64,000 nt of DNA, taken from NCBI GenBank assembly GCA_008508345.1, contig QNGE01001024.1, positions 135,877 through 199,876 on the forward strand, given 5' to 3'. Source of the DNA: Paragonimus westermani (taxonomy: Eukaryota > Platyhelminthes > Trematoda > Plagiorchiida > Troglotrematidae). Positions 49,901 through 60,031 of this stretch are shown in pieces. The position numbers and the translations under genes were made by a program. A model generated the notes under the pieces. The model made no database searches. It saw nothing but the letters and a program-made list of their open reading frames with translations, and was not told where the DNA came from. The stretch's first letter is position 1. Each line of letters begins with the position of its first letter.

Positions 49901-51120
49901 AGCCTGAAACAATATCAGTTTCTGGTTACATATGGGATGGGTCATGGACGACCCTGATGTATGCCTAGTTTCGGAGTGGGGAAGAAGCTTCCATGTGTAC
50001 ACAACGAACATTAGCTATGGCACTTGCGAATGCAACTTCTACAGGTCCATGTAGTTACCATGCCCTCGTATGTCGTCCGTATTCTAAGAGTACTTCTATC
50101 CATACAGTTGTTTGTTGTTAACTATTACTGCATTTGTTTTAGGCCGCATTCCAGTCCATCGGCGGTAGCTGGCAGGTACGTTACGATTTCATTAATTATG
50201 CTGTTTTAGCCGCATCTACCTCGAAGTAAGTGCTGCCTCCAAAGTTGAAATCTAAAAAGAGACCCTATGTAGCGCCATCAATTACTGATGATCCGGCTAC
50301 CTCTGAAGATGAGTTCCGTATTGTTCCTCCACACAGGCGAGTCCGAGTGAGGGCGTTGGTAAATGGTAAATGATGCCGCACCTAGAAGTTTGCGTAACAC
50401 TCGCTTTTAGACCTGCACACACAACAGGAAGAGGACTTCTACTCAAGCAGAACCGAAAGCCAGGAGGCCAGGGCAGGCTGATTGAGATATTGAAGGTAAT
50501 GATGTACATATGAGAAATACACTCCCATCTCATTTTCAACCTGGGTCGTGGCGCTGTAACTATAGGGTACACGTAGGTTGACCGTCAAGCATAGATTTTA
50601 ATGGGTCAAACCAAAAGCCTTCACGATATCGCATTTCTCGCTTTCCGTTCAACCATCCCGCCTTTTGAAAAGCATATGAAGTTTCACCTACTAAGAGGTT
50701 CATGCAATTTCATAAACTTGCCGGTTTCCTCCCCAACATGTCGTCAAACCAACTTATGCCGGATTACGGTGGGCAGTAAATACGTCAGAAAATCGGACCT
50801 ACCTATGCTCATCTTATACCTGTGGAATCGTTAGTTGCAGCCTTACCTAGGTAACCACCAAGGCCCCCAATATCGGTCGTTTCCACTCCCAAGTGATGAC
50901 GATTACACAACCTCTCACTTATAGGCTGTCTCCGCCCACTTCATTGTTTAGCGAATGTGCAGTCTAGCGAAACATTATTCACAATTGCTATTAAATAAGT
51001 TCATAAGCCTTCCGTTGCCAACTGGTTCTACCTAAGAAATAAAAAATTTCAGCTACTTCGTCAACGTATTTCGCTGTAAAATCTTGACGCCCTTGATAAA
51101 AATCCTTTATTTCCACTTTG
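46920..51120. other. Unassigned stretch upstream of the hammerhead repeat
   Basis: No gene or element is recognised on either strand. Minus-strand open frames at 49,135-49,395, 49,468-49,761 and 49,778-50,011 lie one after another and could be pieces of one decayed reading frame of about 290 codons, but I see no domain in them. Composition is similar to the retroelement-rich part, so old element debris is likely. Confidence 0.35.
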
Positions 51121-51121
51121 C

Positions 51122-51209
51122 CCATCACTCACATTTGATCGCAGTCTTCGCATTCAGATAGACTTTCCAGCCAGCCTCTTTCGAAAAGAAGAACTAGACT
51201 ATAGTTTCG
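51122..51209 (-). repeat. Inverted shard of the hammerhead repeat unit
   Basis: This stretch is the reverse complement, with only a few mismatches, of the unit segment 51,554-51,642: the end of the ribozyme core, the cleavage site and the tail up to the unit end. It stops inside the ribozyme core (AGTTTCG, the complement of CGAAACT), and the first direct unit begins at once. Together they make a head-to-head junction. Confidence 0.88.
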
Positions 51210-51458
51210 ATGATCAAGGTGAAATTAAACCAAATCCCCGACTACTCATCAGTAAACTAAGATATCGCTTTGCAGGTTCAATGGGTTCAGTGATCTCGAC
51301 CTGCCTCGGAAGTTCTAATCGCAGGGTTATCGATTGGAGTTAACAGGACAGTTACTGTGTCCCCTCTCGAGACGATCGGGCAGCCTGATCATTACTCACA
51401 AGCGAGAGTGGTTGAGCGTTCAGATTTGATAATTCGGTCGTGCCTGATGTGAGGTCAA

Positions 51459-51512
51459 TGGCGCAGTGGTTAACACGGTTGCCTCATGATTGGAATGTCC
51501 GGAGTTCAAATC
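51459..51512 (+). promoter_or_regulatory. tRNA-like internal Pol III promoter, unit 1
   Basis: Box A at 51,459-51,469 (TGGCGCAGTGG) fits TRGYNNANNNG and is nearly a true tRNA D-arm sequence. Box B at 51,504-51,512 (GTTCAAATC) fits GWTCRANNC exactly. The 45-bp offset is normal for tRNA-type promoters. The segment between reads like a tRNA anticodon region but no complete cloverleaf with a 7-bp acceptor stem is evident, so it is a tRNA-derived promoter rather than a tRNA gene. Transcription would run into the hammerhead 20 bp downstream. Confidence 0.78.
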
Positions 51513-51531
51513 CCGGCCGTGGCAAGGATAT

Positions 51532-51576
51532 GCACTACTGACGAGCTCTAATGAGAGCGAAACTCGAGTCTAGTGC
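51532..51576 (+). ncRNA. Type I hammerhead ribozyme, unit 1 (intact core)
   Basis: Stem I pairs GCACUA (51,532-51,537) with UAGUGC (51,571-51,576), six perfect pairs. The core CUGACGA (51,538-51,544) fits CUGANGA. Stem II GCUCU/AGAGC (51,545-51,549 with 51,554-51,558) closes an AAUG loop. GAAA is at 51,559-51,562. Stem III is only two pairs (AC with GU) around a UCGA loop, as in the minimal schistosome-type ribozymes. Cleavage is predicted after C 51,570 (GUC). Every conserved core base is present, so I expect self-cleavage, probably helped by stem I/II loop contacts. RNA cleavage in tandem transcripts would make unit-length RNAs. Confidence 0.9.
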
Positions 51577-51890
51577 TTCTTTTCGAAAGAGGCTGGCTGG
51601 AAAGTCTATCTGAATGCGAACGCTGCGATCAAATGTGAGTGATGGTCAACTTGAAAATAAACCAAATCCCCGACTACTCATCAGTAAACTAAGATATCGC
51701 TTTGCAGGTTCAATGGGTTCAGTGATCTCGACCTGCCTCGGAAGTTCTAATCGCAGGGTTATCGATTGGAGTTAACAGGACAGTTACTGTGTCCCCTCTC
51801 GAGACGATCGGGCAGCCTGATCATTACTCACAAGCGAGAGTGGTTGAGCGTTCAGATTTGATAATTCGGTCGTGCCTGATGTGAGGTTAA

Positions 51891-51944
51891 TGGCCCATTA
51901 GTCAACACGGTTGCCTCATGATTGGAATGGCCGGAGTTCAAATT
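51891..51944 (+). promoter_or_regulatory. Degenerate Pol III promoter, unit 2
   Basis: Box A position 51,891-51,901 reads TGGCCCATTAG, only a minimal match. Box B position 51,936-51,944 reads GTTCAAATT, with the last conserved C changed to T. It is clearly weaker than in unit 1. Confidence 0.6.
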
Positions 51945-51963
51945 CCGGCCGTGGCAAGGATAT

Positions 51964-52008
51964 GCATCACTGATGAGCTCTAATGAGAGCGAAACTCGAG
52001 TCTAGTGC
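51964..52008 (+). ncRNA. Hammerhead ribozyme, unit 2 (weakened stem I)
   Basis: It has the same architecture as in unit 1: CUGAUGA at 51,970-51,976, stem II 51,977-51,990, GAAA 51,991-51,994, short stem III, cleavage predicted after C 52,002. Stem I is GCAUCA against UAGUGC, giving a C-A mismatch and a U-G pair, so pairing is weaker. The core itself is canonical. Cleavage here and at 51,570 would release an RNA covering 51,571-52,002, exactly 432 nt. Confidence 0.85.
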
Positions 52009-52170
52009 TTCTTTTCAAAAGAGGCTGGCTGGAAAGTCTATCGGAATGCGAACAGCGCGATGAAATGTGAGTGATGGTCAACTTGAAAATAAACCAAATC
52101 TTCGACTGCTCATCAGTAATTCAAAATAACACTGTTGAAGTGCGGGTTATTTTTATTCACATGAAACACT

Positions 52171-52406
52171 TGAAAAACCGATAGTCAGAAGATCTGAACG
52201 TTTGAAATCCAGACCACTGGGGAATTTCGGATTACCGCACACTCATTCAGGGTGTGATGAACAAGACTGACACGCTCGGTCCCCTCTTGTTTGCACAGTT
52301 AATACGTACGATTCAACAATGTATGTTCTGTTATTGTATCTAATAGTGTTTTGCGATTCATACATGGTTGTTCGTTATTCTTTGCAGATCAATTCCAATC
52401 ACAACA
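52171..52406 (+). repeat. 3' end shard of a Gypsy element (LTR-like)
   Basis: This stretch aligns with the end of the Gypsy element at 62,411-62,664. Shared landmarks in the same order are GACCAC..GGAATT, TGTGATGAACA, ACGTACGATT, TGTTATTGTA, ATAG.GTTTT and the end AATTC.AAT.ACAACA. It therefore holds a few bases of the internal 3' end plus most of an LTR, clearly diverged. It lies in the same orientation 50 bp after the hammerhead repeat. Solo LTR or truncated copy cannot be distinguished. Confidence 0.6.
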
Positions 52407-52409
52407 AAT

Positions 52410-55400
52410 AGATATCATGTGTTCCAAGCAACACAGGTGAGCCTAAGCTAGATACGCACGTGGGTGAGGCGAATCGGGAGATTCCCGGAGTGATGGCATG
52501 CGGTTGAAATGAGAGAGCTTATGAGACGCTGACCTACCTACAAATGTCCAGTGTGTAGAAGAATAGGTATTAATTGTCCTTGTGTGAACGTTTCCTTTAC
52601 ATTCACAGGCAAACTGCACACACGTCTAATGAAGCATTTATCCCCGTCATATCATTTACACTTCGCCGAGCGTTCCTATTCTTATATACGGCAGCCTCAT
52701 CCCCCGGCCCACTTCTCTTGGCCTGGAGTTCGGGCAAGCGCCCATTATTCTCACTTATCTACCTTCCGGAGTTGGAGTATCATTCTAGGAAGCGTTCATT
52801 TTCCCATTATCGTTAGTAAGCCGACGCGCACACAATTCCTGGCCACCCGTACTTGTTGGAAAGCTTCAATAGCTCACAACTAGTGCATAAGTCTACCGTA
52901 CGGCTCAACGTGACTCTGCGCAACGCCAAATTACAGCCGATTGCTCTAGAAAAATGGTATCCAACCTGTGAAGAAACATGCAACGATTAGATTGAAATGT
53001 GTATCTACCGACATAAAAATGTGAATGGTGAATAAGTAATATTCCATCTCGATTTCTATCCATTTACAGCCGAATGTAAAATGGACAGATGAGAACAAAG
53101 GAATTGTCGTTGACCAACCACACACTTGTTCTTAGAGATATGAGACAACGTAAAAAACATGGGCTAAACGATTTCTCAGCCGCAAAATGGATCCACTGAC
53201 GACGAATCTACGGACTGCACTGATTTTTTATACTTATTAGCCTCCCTTTCACCTCAGTTCATTTCATGTCGTAGAATTCGACTTCTGTTGCCTAAAATAC
53301 CCCAGTTTGTTTCGCACACTTCTTGTTCGGTCTCCTTGGGCTTCTGTTTTGATGCAGACGTTTCTTTTCTAGGTTAACTACAGCAAGACTTTCAATCACC
53401 CTACAACATGTGGAGGCCTGCTGCTGATCGTTCATCCTCAAATTATGCAAAATGATGGTCGTCATAACACCCAACTCTTGCCTAGTTCACTGTACGATAT
53501 TCAGACGGACAAGGGCGCAGTACTTTTACCATGATAAATAGGAATGGAAGTACACAATGATGAGAAATTCTACAGATCACACAGTAAACGGAATCTATTG
53601 GAATTGTATAGAATCGCAAGTAGACCGAACAAGAAATGTGCAAAACAAACTGGGGCATTTTAGGCAACAGAAGTCGGGAGACGGGCGAGATCTGGCTGAA
53701 AGGATGCAATCTCCGCTCAATCCTCGCGTTAATAATCTGACGGCGGTGGACGGGATGATCGCCGCGAACCAGAGGGATCATGACACCTAGGGGTCTCTAG
53801 TGTGCGTCCCACTACTGCACTAAGGGAGGCGGGGAAACCAGTACAAAGACGGTCATGTATCTCTTCTGCGAGTTGTGCTGCGTCCAACGAGTACGATATC
53901 ATGGCCGCTATAAGGATAACCTGTATGGTATCCGACAGACTCTGTATCCATAACTATTTAATGAGCGTCTTAACTATGGGTGTGGGATCTAGAAACTGTT
54001 GCGTTTGAAGCAACTTATTGGACTGTCACTTTTCATCCAACTGCTGATATCTAAAGAGTTGCTCTAGGCGTGATCTATCAGGCAGTGTGCTCTGTTTAGC
54101 AACCGCTTCCTCGAGGGCTTTGTATCTAGGTTCATTGCGTAAATTCAAATGGAGACACTTTAATTGCATTCTGGCATCTTGTGATGGACAGGCTGATATG
54201 CGCTCGAACCTTTTTGACTGGATACGTTGACATGGTGACTTATCTTCTTCCGCCTGTCCTGCGGGTACTCCACCGTGTTTACTCTATCCCTTCCAGACGA
54301 TTCGAACTTGGTGCGTGGAGAGATAACTCCCATCTACCTATCGTACAACACGGGGAAAACCTACCCTCTTTTCTCTCAAGAGTTTTTGAGGTTAAGTGGC
54401 CCGCTGCGATAGAGAAGGAAGCACCGAAGACTGGGTAACATGAATAAAAAAAATCGTGCCACCAAGGCAACTTTTTCGATCATCCCCGAACTTTGACATA
54501 CCCTATCGCGTGCAGTCGTTCTTTGTGTGTATCACTTTGTAACTGTGATCAGTCAAAAAGACGTGGTTTTCCCTCTCTCTTTGCAATGACGAAGACCTTC
54601 TAGGGGAAAACTACGCAGCGATTATGCTGAATAATATTTCAATAGTCTCACTCATCTTGAACTTTTGATGATTTTGGTTTTACACTCACTTTTGTTTTAG
54701 TCAGACTATCCGTCTTGTAACATCCGTTTCAAGACTAAAAACGCAAACCGCTCTTTTCCTCGCTAGCTTGACGTGTTTCCCCGTACGCCCTATTTTCCAG
54801 GGTCAACGCGTCCAGTCTTTGTTTTCCACTGTCGATCGGTTTCCGATAGTGAATTATGGCTGGGTGTCATTCTGTTGAATCAGTTCCAACAAGCTTGTCT
54901 AGAAGCTGGCCAAATTTTGACCGATTCACTCTGACGCACTGGCCGTAAAACGCTGCCCCTAAATACATAAACCATAAGTCTGGCTCCATTTCTTAGAACT
55001 GAGGGACCGTAATGGTGACTGCACCATCCGCTGGCCTCCGTTCTGAATTCGTTGAGAAACATAACGAAAATGGAGTAAATACGCAAGCAATACAAAAATA
55101 AACGATAAAGCTACATGTATACATATGAACAAATGATGAATAAGATTGATGTGAAATAAGCTCCCAGAAGTGAAAGAAGCTTACAGGGTGTAATAAACTT
55201 CGGGCTCACTAATTTGCCGCAATCGACCAAAAAAGATATGTTGAACGAAAACTGGGTATAAATTGGGCCCACCAAATTGTAGAGGGCTGGAACGTTTTTA
55301 CGTTTAGATCCGTGCCTACGCTCCACAGTAGTTGAACTAGAGAACCGAATAATGGAGAACGACTTTTGTTGCAAGTGGCCTCGGAAACTGAGCCGTAAGT

Positions 55401-58235
55401 AAAGTGAAACGAAAAGCAGAGCACGACCAACTAACTAATAGGAGACCGGATATTCTTGTTATGACCTTGGACAGTCGAACAAACGACAGAGTGCAGACAT
55501 GTAGCCAAACAATAGCAATAGTGCCAGCGATTAAAATCAACAGCAAGGCAGTTGGAAAACGTGGCAAATCGAGAGTGTCTCTAAAAATTGGCTCAATGTA
55601 CCTACCTCCAGGGAACAGTTTGGCTTCACGTTACAGACGCTAGCGTACCTTCCAGGATGCCGGTTTTTAAACAAACCCTAGCTGCTGGCGCATTCACTAG
55701 TGGCCAAAACGGCACTTGTGTTACTAGTCGTCAATCGCCTTCCCCCGGTGCTTGCTGAGGTGTTCCGGTTACAAAGGCCAACTTATGTCAACATTCAATA
55801 CTTACGGTCCCGTTACGCTCAGCTGGCTGTTGCACCCCAGAAGGCTACAAATCAGAAACATTGGTTCCTCTAACTCACGGTGTGATAAGCCGTTAATAAT
55901 CGTCCAGCCGACTTAACTGAAATGGACTCACGCACGTGCGGTGCTGTTCTTGGAAGGGTACGTAAATCGCAGTGGATCACTTCTCTGTGGTTTGACTGAT
56001 CTTGACCCATTATGTGCAGACCTCAGCCATCTGTGCAGTCTTAAGATGACGGATATAAATCAGTTCAGGAACAAACCAGTAGAGTGACCACTATAGTTAC
56101 AACTATGGTACGTCACAATCTATGACGTATATCAAGTGGTGCGTGGGTCAGTTCTGTACGTGGGACGAGTGTCTAACAGAAGCTGCTGTGTCCAGATCCC
56201 AGTGTCGATGAATTCGCGACACTCAACACTCCAACTTCTGGATTTTATTTTTCCAAAGTACGCATTTAAAAACTAGTGAGATGGCACGTTGGTGGTAAAC
56301 ATCCGAACTCTAATTCCTGTTCATTCATACAGTATGTACACTATTATCTGTCGACCCCCCAGCACACGGACATGCACTGCACCCCTACATTTTTACAGGC
56401 TCGTGTGCATGAGATCGCTGGTCTTTTGCTTCGCCGCGACCGCATCTGGTAAAGAGTGGTGAGGTGGGGGTTCTTAGTATCTTGTCTGTGTTCGACGTGA
56501 AGCGGCACGGGCCTGTTAAGTCCACTGTTGATAGACTATAGTTAGTGGTGTGACCTTCTTGCCAAGAACTCCATGTGCGTTAGGAGCTGCGTCAGTGTTA
56601 GTGAAGTGTCCGATGAGATCTCAAATCACACATCAAAAAATCGGGTGGTGTTTGCTAACTGACGTCATCTGTGGCCCAGTCAGAATCTCAGTCCTTTTGT
56701 GATGAACCTGGCGTACAAGGGCAGTCTTACTGCATGGCCCCGAAACCTAGTCCACTGGTGGGGAGGATGTTCAAAGAGTACCCGGTTTTGACCACCAATG
56801 CCTCCGGAACATTTGCGGGTTGTGGTAAGAACATTGCGTCACCACTGATGACGTTCACCAACGTGTCTTCGGGAAGTACACACTCTGTCGACCCTTGAGT
56901 ATTTTGGTCTCGTCTCACAGGGTTCGCTAGACTTAGCATATCTTACTAGTGTCAATTCACCATCTACCCCATCGCGCTTTGCTTACTAGTGGAAGTCTAA
57001 GCTGGAGGAGGTAGCCCGGCGGCCAGTGCATGAGTGGGGTTCGGGGTATGAAGGTACTCACTGTGAATTGTTTCTGTAGTGCAACCCCGGCTTGTTGGCT
57101 GAGGTCTAAAAGAAAATAAACACCTTTGGTTGAGAGAGTTGTCTGATCTGGCGAAGAACAAGAGTCACCACCGTTTGGTGTGAATCTCTGCGCGTATTTG
57201 CTCAAGTTTTTCTTCTTTTTCCCTTCAATTTTTCCTTTTTCAACTTAAAAACCCCTTTCTCTTATGTTACGGCGTTTTTGCACTCCATGTAGTTTTTGTC
57301 GGCATATGTACACCTACTGTCTTTAGCAAGCTAACAAGATTATTGCAAATATTCTCGTAACATGAAGTCACGGAGCAAGCAAGAAAAACCAGTCCCACTG
57401 CGTAAGCGTGGGGCATATAGTGTAATGTTATAGCACCTTGTGCCTACCAAGCGCGGTCGTCCATATGGTTGACGTTGTCTCATGAAAGGAGTGGGAGGCT
57501 GGCTGGCAACGCAACTTATTTAGCGCAGGCTGTTTTATTGCCATTATTATTAGTATTATTACTATCAACGGTGTACATTCAGCAGACCAGTTTGTTCCCC
57601 CTAGATACCCTAAGCTGTATGGGTCAAATGGGATTGATTCCTGGTCAACCTACTCCACCTGTTTCGATCGCCCACCTTGACTACATAAACTGGCCTATTG
57701 GTTACTTCCGAAAAACGCAAATTACCTCACTTGGTTATCACCATACAGTAGCCACAGGATTACCTTTTTCTAGGGATAGAGTAATTGAAACACTAGTTGA
57801 AGTTGGTGGCATCGGATGACACACCCTAGCAGGTATCTCGCATTCGAACATGAGATCAAGGTCAGGAGCGCAGCTGCATACAGCGAGATGGGTAGACAGA
57901 TGTGATCAAAACAGTAAGACCGGTTAAAGAGGAAGACAACGTTGCCAGCTGTATGAACAATATTTACAGCTGTTGTTGATGGAGCGACTTGTTTTCAGTT
58001 AGCTCTGAAACATTTTTGCAACCACGTTTAGACAAACTTTCCTGTTCGTCATATTCCACTTCGACGCAAACGTGACTACTGGGCAACCCCCTTTAAGCAG
58101 GTATGCTCATATTTACACGTAGGTATGCAGACCGTTTGTGTGCTGGCTTTCAGGCGCACACACTCACAAACGCTACACGGTTGCTCACTGAAACTGGCAT
58201 TCAACCACTCAAACAGGTATTAAATTGTGCGCACA
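52410..58235. other. Unassigned stretch between hammerhead repeat and LINE
   Basis: No recognised gene. Frames at 52,551-52,883 (110 codons), 53,482-53,781 (minus, 99 codons) and 57,469-57,819 (116 codons) show no domain. The 57,469 frame starts with a hydrophobic Leu/Val run from an ATTATTATTAGTATTATTAC-like low-complexity tract, so it is probably spurious. A minus-strand frame at 55,337-55,567 starts with a hydrophobic segment resembling a signal peptide, but nothing supports it further. Frames at 56,671-57,205 are GC-balanced and open on both strands without a match. The Gypsy gag and 5' LTR would be expected near 57-59 kb and I cannot find them. Confidence 0.35.
56087..56140. repeat. Nested inverted repeats, possible three-way junction
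   Basis: The outer arms ACCACT (56,087-56,092) and AGTGGT (56,135-56,140) enclose two hairpins: ATAGTT/AACTAT (56,093-56,106) and TACGTCA/TGACGTA (56,109-56,129). All stems are perfect but short, so chance is a real alternative. Confidence 0.5.
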
Positions 58236-58237
58236 CC

Positions 58238-59310
58238 TCAAGCAAACAAGCGTCCAAAGTCCTGGTCATGTTTACTTTCGATCGAATCGACTGCGCGAGG
58301 TTGCAACATAAACTCAAGTAGCTTGTTCCACAAATCAATTACCGGATACACGAAGAACTCAGCTCTGATGGGTGGCTTGTTCAGGAGCACCGGGTAACCT
58401 CTCAATTGATGCATTTTCTCAATTGATGAATAGGACGCAGGTTTCAAGCCCAGGAGCAACATTTCAAGTGCCGCTTCGTGGACGCTTTGTACAGTGGTAT
58501 AAACACGCCAAGATCTCTAGAAGAAGCCATCTTTATGGATTGAAACGGGGCATCTTTGGCTTTCCATTGAGCTGCAAGTATGAAGTCGCCACAGAGACAG
58601 ATTACGAGGTCTGCGGCTATATCCATCCGGGTGATTCACAAACTGTTTTCTTCTTAGTGGGCTATTGACGGGTTTCTTTTTCCCTATGTGTGAGTGGGTC
58701 TCAACAATTTAACCGCGTGACCAATTCGATCAAATGCTCCTGAAGGCCCGATCACTGGATTATCAACAGCCTTTAACATCGTCAGCAAAAGTTTGGCACG
58801 GCTTGTTTGAACGGCTAACCAAGCCGTAAATTCACAACTGCAAACAGATTTCCTAACACAGGGTCGTGTGGAGTCCCTGTAAAAATAATGAATACTCGAT
58901 AAGCCTCCCCCAATGGATGCCATAAATGTTCTGTTCGAGGAGTCTCGAACCCGCTCAAGGATTGCTAGCCATAGGCAGTAGTGCTTAAGTTCTTCGAGAA
59001 GCAGTCGGTGACTGACTGGGCGAGATGCCTTATGAAAGTCAGATCAGTAAATGTCCACTTGCTTCCATTGTTCAGCCCTCTAGTTATTTCTTCGAGGAAG
59101 GAAATAAGTTTCATGGGCGCAACATCTTTTTGGAGAAGTCATGTTGCTTAGCACTTACGAGATTGTCATTGGGGGAAAAGTCAACCGTGATAGCCCCCTC
59201 ATATATCTTTAGCAAGACGCAGGTCAGGTTACTTCAACAATGTGTTGGGGTTTCCTCACTTGCTTCTCCTCCATGAGCGACCGTTAGGGTAGACACTTTT
59301 CAGACCCCAA
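58238..59310 (-). pseudogene. LINE reverse transcriptase to C-terminus, minus strand
   Basis: Reading down from 59,310 on minus: KVSTLTVAHGGEASEETPTH (family KxTPxHKxG..), then LTCVLLKIYEGAITVDFSPN and AKQHDFSKKM (RT fingers, QHGF motif altered to QHDF), short traces of the palm (RLLEQNIYG), and the catalytic box FADD intact at 58,789-58,778. The C-terminal part ends with QLRGYPVLLNKPPIRAEFFV, LWNKLLEFMLQPRAVDSIES and FGRLFA, then a stop at about 58,238, matching the normal end of CR1-like proteins (F..R....WN.LP). Many stops and shifts are present and no endonuclease is seen above 59,310. The wording differs from the two CR1-like elements above, so it is a separate family or subfamily. It ends about 150 bp short of the Gypsy protease frame. 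Confidence 0.83.
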
Positions 59311-59387
59311 CAAACTTCCTTTGGCTAGTTGCTAAGTTGGTTGGTTTACCGACCAGACACACCGGAACCTCAATTATGGTTATGATC

Positions 59388-59409
59388 CATACTGACTGCA
59401 GTCAGTATG
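59388..59409. repeat. Perfect 22-bp palindrome
   Basis: Eleven base pairs either side of a CTGCAG centre, with no mismatch. It lies between the LINE and the Gypsy protease frame. Confidence 0.88.
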
Positions 59410-59464
59410 TAAGTCCAGACGTCTATGTCACTTAATAAAGAGCGCCGAGTTGAACGTGTAATCA

Positions 59465-60031
59465 TTGACTGATGACACTCCTACTCTCCCTCTCGTGTCC
59501 CAAAACACTTCCCACGTTTTGAAAACATTCGTTTCCGCTTCTGGCAAGGGTCACGATTTTATTGTTGACACAGGTAGTGTTGAGTCAATAATCTCGCACT
59601 CAGACCTAGCTGTGTTTTATCTTGATTCTGTTCTACATCTCAGACAAGCTAACATCCGCGGTATTACTGGTCATCCACTACCTCCTGTAAGCTGTTGCAC
59701 CGTATCGGTGAAGTTGACTGATGCTAGCCCCACTGATTGTCAATTTCTGGTTTCAAGTTCAGGTCCTTCCATTGGACTTAAAGTTCTAAGACTACATTTC
59801 GAGATTTCGCTACTGACAACAGCAAATGACGCTGGCATCAGGCAACTTATACTTGACTGCTATAAGGCCATGGGGGGAATAAAAATACCGCAGGTAAACC
59901 TCGAAGCTCCTGGAGACTTAGTCCTTCTTAAAAGACGAATCATTCCATTCGGTTTGCGAGAACCTGTGCGCAAAGAATTGCTATCCATGTGTGAAAAAGG
60001 AGTGACAACATCTGTTGACTCATCATACTAG
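59465..60031 (+). pseudogene. Gypsy aspartic protease and RT leader
   Basis: The frame of 188 codons is open throughout. The retropepsin active site reads FIVDTGSVESIISHSDL (DTGS at 59,567-59,578, residues about 35-38), followed by RGITGHPLPPV and CQFLVSSSGPSIGLKVLRLH, which carries the usual flap and the SILGLK-like end of the domain. The second half (QVNLEAPGDLVLLKRRIIPF then GLREPVRKELLSMCEKG) is the conserved leader into RT. The first ATG may not be the native start because gag-pol would be continuous. The role would be polyprotein processing. It is the best-preserved piece of the element. Confidence 0.88.

Larger units (their letters stand above)
51209..52119 (+). repeat. 432-bp tandem repeat with Pol III boxes and hammerhead
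   Basis: Unit 1 is 51,209-51,640, unit 2 is 51,641-52,072, and a 47-bp piece of a third is 52,073-52,119. The period is exactly 432 bp. Each unit has about 250 bp of leader, then a tRNA-like segment, then a type I hammerhead ribozyme and a tail. The block 51,227-51,455 is identical to 51,659-51,887, while the promoter-ribozyme-tail half differs at about 16 positions. The layout (Pol III promoter, short-stem-III hammerhead, tandem copies) is that of the schistosome Sm-alpha satellite/SINE-like family and of hammerhead-bearing retroelements; this is established for that family, and the assignment here is inference. It has no coding capacity. A Gypsy 3' shard follows 50 bp later. Confidence 0.88.

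Noticed and set aside
51459..51531. A genuine tRNA gene
   Set aside because: Box A and box B are good, but no 7-bp acceptor stem or clean anticodon arm forms, and the sequence is part of the 432-bp repeat.
57469..57819. Gag of the Gypsy element
   Set aside because: No zinc knuckle or gag-like text. The hydrophobic start comes from a low-complexity ATT tract.
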